NCBI GenBank assembly: GCA_003483675.1
Contig: DMYK01000060.1
Coordinates: 1-8,389 of the forward strand
From: Microcoleaceae cyanobacterium UBA11344
Lineage (GTDB): Bacteria > Cyanobacteriota > Cyanobacteriia > Cyanobacteriales > Microcoleaceae
Direction of reading: 5' to 3'
Length of the DNA stretch: 8,389 nucleotides
Made by a program: the position numbers and the translations under genes
Shown here: piece by piece, positions 1 to 5,427 of the stretch
How the letters are laid out: each line of letters starts with the position of its first letter
How positions within the stretch are numbered: position 1 is the first letter of the stretch
Notes under the pieces: model-generated
What the model was told of the DNA's origin: nothing
Database searches by the model: none
What the model saw: the letters and a program-made list of their open reading frames with translations, nothing else

Positions 1-192
1 GTAGCATTTAGTCGATATGATAAGGTTTTAGCTAGTGGGAGTTGGGACAAAACCATCAAATTGGGGGAAGTCGCAACGGGAAGGCAAATCAACTCTCTCT
101 CTGGTCATTCTGCTTATGTTACTTCTGTAGCATTTAGTCCAGATGGTCAGGTTTTAGCTAGTGGGAGTTATGACAAAACCATCAAATTGTGG
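1..192 (+). repeat. WD40-encoding direct DNA repeat, 126-bp period
   Basis: Bases 1-66 and 127-192 are direct repeats with 59 of 66 positions identical by my count. Four of the seven differences fall in the SRYDK/SPDGQ segment. The similarity holds at the nucleotide level, including silent positions, so the blades were probably copied or gene-converted recently. Confidence 0.8.
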
Positions 193-207
193 AGGGTGGG
201 AAATTAG
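1..207 (+). CDS. WD40-repeat protein, C-terminal end (5' end outside window)
   Basis: The frame is open from base 1 and stops at TAG 205-207, giving 68 codons. It reads VAFSRYDKVLASGSWDKTIKL, then a GH dipeptide (LSGHSAYVTSVAFSPDGQ), then LASGSYDKTIKLWRVGN. These are the end of one WD40 blade and one full final blade, 42 residues apart. WD40 blades form beta-propellers that act as protein-binding scaffolds, and cyanobacteria carry many, often fused to NACHT, kinase or caspase-like domains. The fused domain here, if any, lies outside the window. The penultimate blade is degenerate: the usual SPDG is SRYD, and the tryptophan of the LW terminus is glycine (GGG at 64-66, where the last blade has TGG). 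Family assignment is secure; function is unknown. Confidence 0.9.
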   Translation, partial: VAFSRYDKVLASGSWDKTIKLGEVATGRQINSLSGHSAYVTSVAFSPDGQVLASGSYDKTIKLWRVGN

Positions 208-222
208 TTTTTTTGATTCCAG

Positions 223-331
223 AAACCGGGTTTCTTACTAAGTTGATTGTTCCCCAAGATAGGGTGCAAAGAAACCCGGTTTATGAGGCTAGGGTGGAGA
301 GAAAATAAACCGGGTTTCTTACTAAGTTGAT
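223..331. repeat. Palindromic spacer repeat, three copies (two direct, one inverted)
   Basis: A 25-base unit starting AAACCGGGTTTCTTACTA occurs at 223-247 and again at 307-331. Between them the core is inverted (GAAACCCGGTTT at 271-282). Bases 269-284 and 305-320 are perfect 16-base inverted complements around a 20-base loop, and 269-282 can instead pair with 223-236. The middle copy can therefore form either of two mutually exclusive hairpins. The core AAACCGGGTTT is itself nearly self-complementary. I infer a dispersed cyanobacterial repeat family. It may also act as a terminator between the WD40 gene and vapB, but no T-run follows. Confidence 0.75.
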
Positions 332-356
332 GGTTTCCCAACGCGGCTGGTAAGTA

Positions 357-368
357 TCATTACAATGA
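357..368 (+). promoter_or_regulatory. Candidate vapB operator overlapping a -10-like box
   Basis: TCATT and AATGA form a 5-base inverted repeat around AC, 15 bases upstream of the vapB ATG. It overlaps TACAAT (361-366), a good match to a -10 hexamer, but no acceptable -35 is seen at normal spacing. VapBC complexes usually bind inverted repeats over their own promoter, so the position is suggestive. The short arms make this tentative. Confidence 0.3.
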
Positions 369-383
369 GATGAAAGATTAACC

Positions 384-596
384 ATGAAAACCCCTGTTGA
401 ACTTAACGAAGAGTTGGTTAAAGAAGCCTTTCGCTTAACCAATTTCAAGACCGAAAAAGAACTGATTGACTTTGCTTTACAAGAATTAATTCGCACCCGT
501 AAAAAGCGGAATCTACTGGATTTAAGCGGACAAATTCAATTTTCGACCGACTACGATTACAAAGCCTTGCGGGAAAACCGAAATGTTTCTGATTGA
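384..596 (+). CDS. vapB: VapB-family antitoxin
   Basis: This 70-residue protein is a type II antitoxin of the VapB family. The first half (KTPVELNEELVKEAFRLTN, then EKELIDFALQELIR) matches the N-terminal ribbon-helix and helical part of VapB, which binds DNA as a dimer and represses the operon. The basic stretch TRKKR is followed by the toxin-wrapping tail (LLDLSGQIQF onward), which normally occupies the PIN active site. Length is typical. The ATG at 384 is the natural start; the region before it has only a weak purine stretch as ribosome site. The stop overlaps the vapC start by 14 bases, the usual coupled arrangement. The antitoxin is intact although its partner is frameshifted. Confidence 0.9.
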   Translation: MKTPVELNEELVKEAFRLTNFKTEKELIDFALQELIRTRKKRNLLDLSGQIQFSTDYDYKALRENRNVSD

Positions 597-991
597 TACC
601 TCCGTCTGGATCGGCGTTTTCCGCGACAGGACAGGTGTAGTACGCCAATCCCTGGAAGCAATAATCAAGGATGAAAGTATTTTTCTGAACAGATTTACTC
701 AGATGGAACTTTTGCAAGGTTGTCGAGATGAAAGGGAGTGGACACTATTAGAAACTTATCTCCAAGAACAAGACTACATCGAGTCTACGCCTAATACTTG
801 GGTAGCGGCTGCTCGGATTTACTATGATTTGCAAGCGCCTTGGGTTAACGGTTAGAAGTAGTATGGACTGCTGCATTGCCCAACTCGCGATCGAACACCA
901 ACTTATTTTAGTTCATAACGATCGCGATTTTGAAACAATTCAGAGAGTGCGATCGCTCAATTGCTTGCGCTTCCGACCTGACAATAATTAA
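583..991 (+). pseudogene. vapC: VapC-family PIN-domain toxin, broken by a +1 frameshift
   Basis: The frame opens at ATG 583 with MFLIDTSVWIGVF, a typical VapC start, but stops early at TAG 853-855 after 90 residues. From about 845 the next frame continues as LTVRSSMDCCIAQLAIEH, then LILVHNDRDFETIQRV, ending RFRPDNN at TAA 989-991. That is the normal second half of a PIN domain. Removing one base in CCTTGGG (838-844) restores a 135-residue protein of ordinary VapC length with acidic active-site residues at about D5, E42, D95 and D113. The frame as written lacks the last two, so the short product should have no ribonuclease activity. VapC enzymes cleave RNA, often tRNA, when released from VapB. 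The downstream half is not eroded, so the change is either very recent or a sequencing error. Confidence 0.85.
949..956. repeat. HIP1 octamer (first of six perfect copies)
   Basis: GCGATCGC, the highly iterated palindrome of many cyanobacterial genomes, occurs here and at 2315-2322, 2495-2502, 4949-4956, 5048-5055 and 8192-8199. All six fall in coding sequence, counting the broken vapC. One-base-short variants (GCGATCG or CGATCGC) are common elsewhere in the window. This is the best single clue to a cyanobacterial source. Confidence 0.9.
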
Positions 992-1007
992 AGATTAAGT
1001 CGAGGCG

Positions 1008-1169
1008 ATGGATTTACCACGTCCGACGGTGCGCTATGAAAGCACTGATATCGTGAACCTGTATTGTTATATACTTGATGAGATTGTACAGCAGTTGGAT
1101 GGCGATGTGCCGGATAATATTCAACCACACAGTCAAGATATTCGCTTCGGGGAGGGCGGGTTTATTTAA
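1008..1169 (+). CDS. Doubtful small ORF or gene remnant, 53 residues
   Basis: The ATG at 1008 opens a 53-codon frame that begins MDLPRPTVRYESTDIVNLY and continues YILDEIVQQLDGDVPDN, ending at TAA 1167-1169. The composition is protein-like and acidic, with a plausible amphipathic helix, but I do not recognise a family. The last few codons (GEGGFI) come from the G-rich inverted repeat at 1148-1210. The original reading frame was probably longer and was cut by insertion of that repeat. A GAGG lies only one base before the ATG, too close for a normal ribosome site. It may be the remnant of a gene that once followed vapC, or chance. Confidence 0.25.
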   Translation: MDLPRPTVRYESTDIVNLYCYILDEIVQQLDGDVPDNIQPHSQDIRFGEGGFI

Positions 1170-1210
1170 CCTGTTATCAACCCGAAAGGCTGTTGGTGAA
1201 CCCGCCCCTA
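1148..1210. repeat. G/C-rich inverted repeat element
   Basis: GGGCGGGTT at 1154-1162 is the exact inverted complement of AACCCGCCC at 1199-1207, with GGGG and CCCCTAC flanks extending the similarity imperfectly. The 36-base interior includes a smaller CAACCCGAAAGGCTGTTG segment. GGGCGGGTT...AACCCGCCCC elements are the kind of dispersed, non-coding palindrome often seen in cyanobacterial spacers. The family assignment rests on general resemblance only. Confidence 0.6.
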
Positions 1211-1302
1211 CAGATCCCACATGAATGGTGCAACATATAAGCTTCAACCTAGAATATAGACTCCTATTCCCCATCTCTACCTAACTCTCCTTTCTCTCTT
1301 CT

Positions 1303-1329
1303 CTCTGCGTCCTCTGCGCCCTCTGCGGT
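1303..1329. repeat. CTCTGCG 9-base tandem repeat
   Basis: CTCTGCG occurs three times at 9-base spacing (1303, 1312, 1321), after a pyrimidine-rich tract (1261-1302) and before TTAATAAAAAAAAA. This pyrimidine-rich phrase ending in GCGGTTAA resembles dispersed repeats in other filamentous cyanobacteria. No coding potential is seen. Confidence 0.6.
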
Positions 1330-1364
1330 TAATAAAAAAAAATCTCATTCACAAACGAAATAGC

Positions 1365-1456
1365 TAGGACTTACGCACTTTAGGCGGTTTTGCAAGGATT
1401 TGAGATTCTTCGCAACACTTGCGAATGACAAAATTACGTTGCAATGCCTAAGTCCC
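1365..1456. repeat. MITE-like element with about 11-base terminal inverted repeats
   Basis: GGACTTACGCA at 1367-1377 and TGCCTAAGTCC at 1445-1455 are inverted complements with one mismatch, bounding about 90 bases. Inside, TTCGCAA (1409-1415) and TTGCGAA (1419-1425) form a 7-base stem with a 3-base loop. There is no ORF, so any mobility would depend on a transposase supplied elsewhere. I saw no clear target-site duplication. The right end lies about 85 bases before the amidohydrolase start and may contribute promoter or leader sequence. Confidence 0.55.
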
Positions 1457-1538
1457 GATCGCATTGCCATCTAAAAGCCCGATCGCACCTTTACATCTGC
1501 GTTACCCTAGTAAATTAAAGCACTACCCAACAAAATTC

Positions 1539-2717
1539 ATGCTTGCCCGCATCCAAGAACTAGGCGTCACCCTCGCCCCCCGCCTAATCGAAATTCGCCG
1601 CCACATCCACTCACACCCCGAACTCAGCGGCCAAGAACATCAAACCGCAGCCTATGTAGCCGGAGTTCTCGCATTCTGCGGAATCCGCGCCACCGAAGGA
1701 GTAGGCAAAACAGGAGTGATCGGCGAACTCAAAGGCAGTAGCAACGAGTCCCGGTGGCTAGCAATTCGCACCGATATGGATGCTTTGCCGATTCAAGAAC
1801 GCACAAACTTAGAATTTGCCTCGAAAAACCAAGGAGTCATGCACGCTTGCGGCCACGACATCCACACCACCGTCGGTTTGGGCACGGCGATGATCTTATC
1901 TCAGTTAGAAGAAAAACTATCCGGTCACGTCCGCTTCTTGTTTCAGCCAGCAGAGGAAATTGCCCAAGGCGCGCGCTGGATGATTGCAGACGGTGTGATG
2001 AAAGATGTTGAGGCGATTCTGGGATTGCACGTTTTTCCGACTATTCCCGGCGGTTCAGTGGGCATCCGCCACGGGGCACTGACTGCTGCGGCAGATGACC
2101 TAGAATTGATTGTGATGGGCGAATCAGGCCACGGAGCGCGTCCCCACGAGGCGATCGACGCAATTTGGATTGCTTCCCAGATTATTACTACTTTGCAGCA
2201 GGCCATTAGTAGAACGCAAAATCCGTTGAGGCCTGTGGTTTTGACGATCGGGCAAATTAGCGGTGGACGAGCGTCAAATGTGATTGCCGATCGCGTAAAA
2301 TTATCAGGAACCGTGCGATCGCTCCATCCAGAAACCCACGAAAAACTACCAGCTTGGATCGAACAAATTGTCGCTAGTGTCTGTCAGACTTACGGCGCGA
2401 AATATGAACTCAACTACAAACGGGGCGTACCGGGAGTGCAAAACGATCCAAAACTTACCCAATTACTCGAAGCGGCGGCTTTGGAAGCTTTAGGGCGATC
2501 GCAAGTCCAGATTTTACCAGAACCCTCTCTCGGCGCCGAAGATTTTTCGATGTATCTAGAACACGCACCGGGAACCATGTTTCGCTTGGGAGTGGGACTC
2601 AAAGACCAACCCAACTATCCCCTGCACCACCCGCAATTTGAGGTTGATGAATCTGCGATCATTACTGGCGTTGTCACCTTAGCCTATGCCACCTGGCAAT
2701 ATTGGAAACAGAATTGA
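1539..2717 (+). CDS. M20-family metallo-amidohydrolase (N-acyl-amino-acid amidohydrolase type)
   Basis: This protein of 392 residues, a normal length for the family, is a cytosolic zinc- or metal-dependent amidohydrolase of peptidase family M20, hippurate hydrolase/IAA-amino-acid hydrolase branch. Members hydrolyse N-acyl amino acids; the substrate here cannot be read from sequence. Motifs in order: IRRHIHSHPEL near the start, RTDMDALP (77-84), HACGHD (102-107, with ligand Cys and His), PAEE (137-140, catalytic and metal Glu), His 164 in LGLHVFP, SGHGARPH in the dimerisation lid (196-203), GAED (332-335) and LHHP (362-365). All expected ligands are present. A longer frame opens at TTG 1464, but its extra 25 residues start beside a repeat element and do not look family-like, so I prefer ATG 1539. 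No strong ribosome site precedes either. It appears monocistronic and faces the converging DUF1345 gene. Confidence 0.92.
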   Translation: MLARIQELGVTLAPRLIEIRRHIHSHPELSGQEHQTAAYVAGVLAFCGIRATEGVGKTGVIGELKGSSNESRWLAIRTDMDALPIQERTNLEFASKNQGVMHACGHDIHTTVGLGTAMILSQLEEKLSGHVRFLFQPAEEIAQGARWMIADGVMKDVEAILGLHVFPTIPGGSVGIRHGALTAAADDLELIVMGESGHGARPHEAIDAIWIASQIITTLQQAISRTQNPLRPVVLTIGQISGGRASNVIADRVKLSGTVRSLHPETHEKLPAWIEQIVASVCQTYGAKYELNYKRGVPGVQNDPKLTQLLEAAALEALGRSQVQILPEPSLGAEDFSMYLEHAPGTMFRLGVGLKDQPNYPLHHPQFEVDESAIITGVVTLAYATWQYWKQN

Positions 2718-2756
2718 CGGTCGGTCAGTTGTCATTAGACATCGACCATATTTCTT

Positions 2757-2782
2757 GTGGAACAAGCATCCTGCCCGTTCAA
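2757..2782. repeat. Short imperfect hairpin repeat
   Basis: GAACAAGCA-TCC-TGCCCGTTC forms a 9-base stem with two A/C mismatches and a 3-base loop. Similar aca-GGCATCCTGCC-tgt phrases are common in cyanobacterial spacers, so this is probably a dispersed repeat. A role in termination after the amidohydrolase gene is possible but unproven. Confidence 0.35.
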
Positions 2783-2855
2783 AACCTGCTTTTTGGGAGA
2801 TGTCTATTAGTCATTGGTCAAATGATTAGGGTTCAGATAGTTCTTGCAATCTGTT

Positions 2856-2888
2856 AGATTCCCGACTTCTTAAAGAAGTCGGGGATCT
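2856..2888. terminator. Long hairpin between convergent genes, possible bidirectional terminator
   Basis: CCCGACTTCT (2861-2870) pairs perfectly with AGAAGTCGGG (2874-2883) around TAA. The stem extends to 15 pairs at 2856-2888 through one G-T. It lies between the amidohydrolase end (2717, plus) and the restored DUF1345 stop (2919, minus), a natural place for a two-way terminator. No T-run follows on either strand, so it is not a classical intrinsic terminator. The same hairpin type recurs in cyanobacterial spacers and may simply be a repeat. Confidence 0.5.
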
Positions 2889-2918
2889 TAGCAAGTCAGG
2901 GATCTGGGCATATCGCAG

Positions 2919-3606
2919 TTAGCTTAATCCAGCAATAATATTGACACTCATCGCCAGAATAGCCGTGTTAAAAAAGAAAGACAGCACACTATGCAGCAAA
3001 ACTAAAGACCTCATAGAGCGAGAAGTCGTCTGCACATCTGCAACGAAAGCAAGTCATACCAGCCCCAAAGGAAAAATATAGAAAATCCTTGTAGTCAGGT
3101 GCCGCGTCGCCCGGAAAATCCAAACCCTTCATCGGCTCAGATTGGCTGTGATGCGGCTTTCTGGGGTTTTGGTAGTAGCCACGGGCATAGTGCATGGTAA
3201 AGATAGTATGCACCAGCAGCCAAGACCCAACAATTGTCAGGACAGAAAGCCCCAAATGCAGAACTAGCAAATTGGAGGACAGGCCTTTCGTATTGTGCAG
3301 CAGGGAGATCAGGGCTAGCACGCTAGCACAAGCCGCCGCCAAGATCGAGCTGAGAATCACCACGCGGCCCGTGTCGAGCTGCTGTGCGTAGTGGCGCATT
3401 ATTTCTGGAGTGGCTTGGAGCATTAGCAGCAAAGTCAAACTCAGGAACCCGATCGGGCCCGCGTCCCAAATGCACAGAACACGAGTCAGCCAGAGATATT
3501 GAGGTGGCAGTAAAAATGCAACTGCAAGAGCCAACAGAACAGACACCAATAGGCGATGCCGGACTGTCCACAGCCAGTGCGTCTTAGATAAAGACTGGTT
3601 TCTCAC
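2919..3606 (-). pseudogene. DUF1345 integral membrane protein, broken by a +1 frameshift near its 3' end
   Basis: On the minus strand GTG 3604-3606 opens a frame with hydrophobic segments at about residues 18-36, 44-64, 82-103 and 112-136, then the signature DFPGDAAPDYKDFLYFSF (163-180). This is a DUF1345 (COG4291-type) inner-membrane protein of unknown function. After GMTC (186) the frame becomes unrelated sequence and stops at 2989. The next frame resumes exactly there as VADVQTTSRSM, then LVLLHSVLSFFFNTAILAMS, ending IIAGLS at a stop at 2919-2921, which is the expected last membrane helix. Removing one base in the AAA run at 3046-3048 (TTT on the gene strand) restores 228 residues. The tail is not decayed. 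Unless this is a sequencing error, the product loses its final helix. No clear ribosome site precedes the GTG. Confidence 0.85.
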
Positions 3607-3773
3607 AATAACTTATACCAAGTTAGGCAGAGTGTAGGTTAAGGAATCCCAACTACTGCTATTTTGGCAGTTCCTGCCCAAATATAGATCAGCCGATTGG
3701 AGATTGGAGATTTGAGAATTACTCACTCTTGATAAATCCGATCGCCCTTGAGAATCCCGATTCCCTATTTCTC

Positions 3774-4119
3774 ATGCCTTTGGATAGATCGATCGCCCTC
3801 AACACTCTGGATACAGTGGAAAAAAATCTGAATCTGCGGTTTGACACTATGGCATCCTCCCAACCCCTCAAAGCCATTGAGTTAATCGACTGCGCCAAAG
3901 CCAACGCCCCACAAGGAATTGCCACCGCCGCGGACAGGGTATGCCACAGTCCCTACAGGCTATGGTATTGACCTGAATAAATTCGATCGCGAACTCAAGC
4001 TTGCTTGTCAAAACATCGGCTTCGAAGTCAAGGAATTGAGCGACTTGATTACGGCTCAGCAGATGATGCAATCAGGAATGGGCCTAGAGATGGCTCCAGA
4101 TACTCCCTCAGAACTCTAA
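3774..4119 (+). pseudogene. Small conserved-looking protein, unrecognised, interrupted by a frameshift
   Basis: Two overlapping frames read as one protein. The first runs from ATG 3774 (NTLDTVEKNLNLRF, then QPLKAIELIDCAKANAPQGI and ATAA) and is lost near 3930-3940. The second continues GYATVPTGYGIDLNKFDREL, KLACQNIGFEVKELSDLI and TAQQMMQSGMGLE, ending PDTPSEL at TAA 4117-4119. Removing one base between 3930 and 3940 gives 114 residues. A second possibility is a 22-base insertion, because ACAGG recurs 21 bases apart (3934 and 3955), each followed by a similar TATG-containing phrase. The protein looks soluble, helical and acidic, with two spaced cysteines. I do not recognise the family and assign no function. 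TTG 3729 or ATG 3849 could also be the start; no convincing ribosome site decides. Confidence 0.6.
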
Positions 4120-4169
4120 AACCAATCTCCGAATCCTCGCACCAGTTTCAGATCAAACACTCTTCCAAA

Positions 4170-4200
4170 TTGTGAGTGTGCTAGCTGTTGAGGCTAGAAT
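4170..4200 (+). promoter_or_regulatory. Weak promoter candidate upstream of the Hpt gene
   Basis: TTGTGA (4170-4175) and TAGAAT (4195-4200) resemble -35 and -10 hexamers, separated by 19 bases, slightly long. They lie about 100 bases before the Hpt start in the only sizeable spacer upstream of it. Confidence 0.25.
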
Positions 4201-4285
4201 GTCTTGCATAGGAGATTCCGACTCTTGGCATGAATCGCGTTGACTCCCTGGTTAGGAGTGCTTTCTGGAGGGGTGCTGAATTGTT

Positions 4286-4291
4286 AGGAGG
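4286..4291 (+). promoter_or_regulatory. Strong Shine-Dalgarno site fixing a GTG start
   Basis: AGGAGG sits 6 bases before GTG 4298. It is the strongest ribosome site in the window, most of whose genes have weak ones, and it fixes the non-ATG start of the Hpt gene. Confidence 0.8.
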
Positions 4292-4297
4292 GCTATT

Positions 4298-5284
4298 GTG
4301 TCAGACCAGCAAAACCGAATTTTACGTTTATTCATAGAGGAGGCTAAGGAGCACCTCGATACCCTGGAAAATGGTTTGGTGGATTTAAAGTCCACGATGA
4401 AAGACCCCGAAAGCCTTCAAGAGATGTTTCGAGCAGCCCATTCCGTCAAGGGAGGGGCGGCGATGCTCGGCTTAGACAGTATTAAAACAACCGCTCACAG
4501 ATTGGAAGATTGTTTTAAGATTCTCAAGGACGGGCCCGTGAAGCAGGTTGACCAAACAGCAGAATCCTTGTTTCTCAAAGGAGTTGATACGCTTAAGGAT
4601 TTGGTGGGGCGGATGGAAGGGCCTTTTGGCTTGAGGAGTGAAGAGGGAGAGAAACTCGTGCAGCAAATCATGCCGACGTTTGCTCAACTGGAAACTCACC
4701 TCAATAACTTGGTTTCTGGCAAAGTTCCTGGGGTTGCTGCTAGGTCTGGTTCACCGGGGGCTGCTCAAACAGTCACGGCGACAAATTTTGCAGCTTCGGT
4801 GATGGTGTTACTGAAAGAAATGTTGCAGGTGTTCAAGCAGAAAGAGTCGGCTGCTACTCGCCAGCAGTTGTCGGATGTGTGTGTTCGCCTCTATAAGTTG
4901 GGAACCGGTATCGAGATTTGGCAAAATTTAGTCAAAATCGCTAGAGTTGCGATCGCGAATCCCAAAAACTCTTATAAAGTGTTAGCTCCGCTGATTATCA
5001 AAGAACTCAAGGATGCGGGAGATTTGGTGCAAGGGGGGAAAGTCAAGGCGATCGCTCCGAGTAAAAATTTACTGCTTTTGGCAACACCCCCACCAGCAGC
5101 GGCAAGCGTCCCAGCAACAGCCCCAGCAACAGCCCCAGCAACAACCCCAGCAGCAGTGTCGCAGCCAGTAGCACTTCCGGCAGAACCGAAGGCAGTAGTA
5201 AGGCTTTTGCTCAAAACCTTTAACAAAAAGCAACTCTCGGAAATAGCTAAGTTACTGATTCAGGCTATCAAATCGTCCCCCTAG
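4298..5284 (+). CDS. Hpt-domain phosphotransfer protein (CheA P1-like), no kinase domain
   Basis: This 328-residue protein begins with a histidine phosphotransfer domain (about 5-105). The motif FRAAHSVKGGAAMLGL places the phospho-accepting histidine at residue 48, as in CheA P1 domains, and AHRLEDCFK (66-74) supplies the following helix. Hpt domains pass phosphate between histidine kinases and response regulators. There is no dimerisation, ATPase or CheW-like domain, so it must rely on partners encoded elsewhere. Residues 160-250 form a second helical region (LLKEMLQVFKQKE, IWQNLVKIARVAIANPKNSY), which I do not recognise. A Pro/Ala/Thr linker (263-297, PATAPATAPATT) then leads to a short C-terminal helical segment (VVRLLLKTFNKKQLSEIAKL), perhaps a docking peptide. 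The cytoplasm is the likely location, as there is no signal peptide or membrane segment. Confidence 0.88.
   Translation: MSDQQNRILRLFIEEAKEHLDTLENGLVDLKSTMKDPESLQEMFRAAHSVKGGAAMLGLDSIKTTAHRLEDCFKILKDGPVKQVDQTAESLFLKGVDTLKDLVGRMEGPFGLRSEEGEKLVQQIMPTFAQLETHLNNLVSGKVPGVAARSGSPGAAQTVTATNFAASVMVLLKEMLQVFKQKESAATRQQLSDVCVRLYKLGTGIEIWQNLVKIARVAIANPKNSYKVLAPLIIKELKDAGDLVQGGKVKAIAPSKNLLLLATPPPAAASVPATAPATAPATTPAAVSQPVALPAEPKAVVRLLLKTFNKKQLSEIAKLLIQAIKSSP
5111..5158 (+). repeat. 12-base tandem repeat encoding the Pro/Ala/Thr linker
   Basis: CCAGCAACAGCC is repeated at 5111 and 5123. It recurs with one change at 5135 (CCAGCAACAACC) and is degenerate at 5147. It encodes P-A-T-A units. The in-frame 12-base period means slippage would change linker length by four residues without breaking the gene. 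Confidence 0.8.
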
Positions 5285-5298
5285 GACTTTGGATGCTA

Positions 5299-5342
5299 GA
5301 AGGTAGAAGGCTGTCAGGTTTCAATGGTGTCTTTCTACCTTT
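5299..5342 (+). terminator. Weak terminator candidate after the Hpt gene
   Basis: AAGGTAGAA (5300-5308) pairs with TTCTACCTT (5333-5341), 15 bases after the Hpt stop, leaving a 24-base loop. Two or three further inner or outer pairs are possible. Only TTT follows, so termination efficiency is doubtful. Confidence 0.35.
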
Positions 5343-5427
5343 GGCAACCCTGGGTTAGAATTAGTCAATAGAGGGTCGGCGTGCAACATTGTACGAGAAT
5401 TAAAAATCGAGCAGGCTTTAGAAGGCG

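Noticed and set aside
223..331. Possible CRISPR array
   Set aside because: There are only two direct copies plus one inverted core and no regular spacers; the pattern is that of a dispersed palindrome.
1014..1274. 86-codon minus-strand frame across the repeat-rich spacer
   Set aside because: It runs through the G-rich inverted repeat, with no domain or ribosome site; probably chance.
1464..1538. TTG 1464 as start of the amidohydrolase
   Set aside because: The extra 25 residues are not family-like, begin 8 bases after a repeat end and have no ribosome site; ATG 1539 gives a normal-length protein.
4972..5226. Minus-strand frame with an AGAVAGAVAG-like repeat resembling a membrane segment
   Set aside because: It is antisense to the CCAGCAACAGCC linker repeat of the Hpt gene and carries no start or family support.
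5358..5372. TTAGAATTAGTCAAT-like sequence as a PerR/Fur box for autoregulation
   Set aside because: By my count it matches only about 10 of 15 positions of a generic AT-rich Fur/PerR consensus, which is expected by chance in such sequence.
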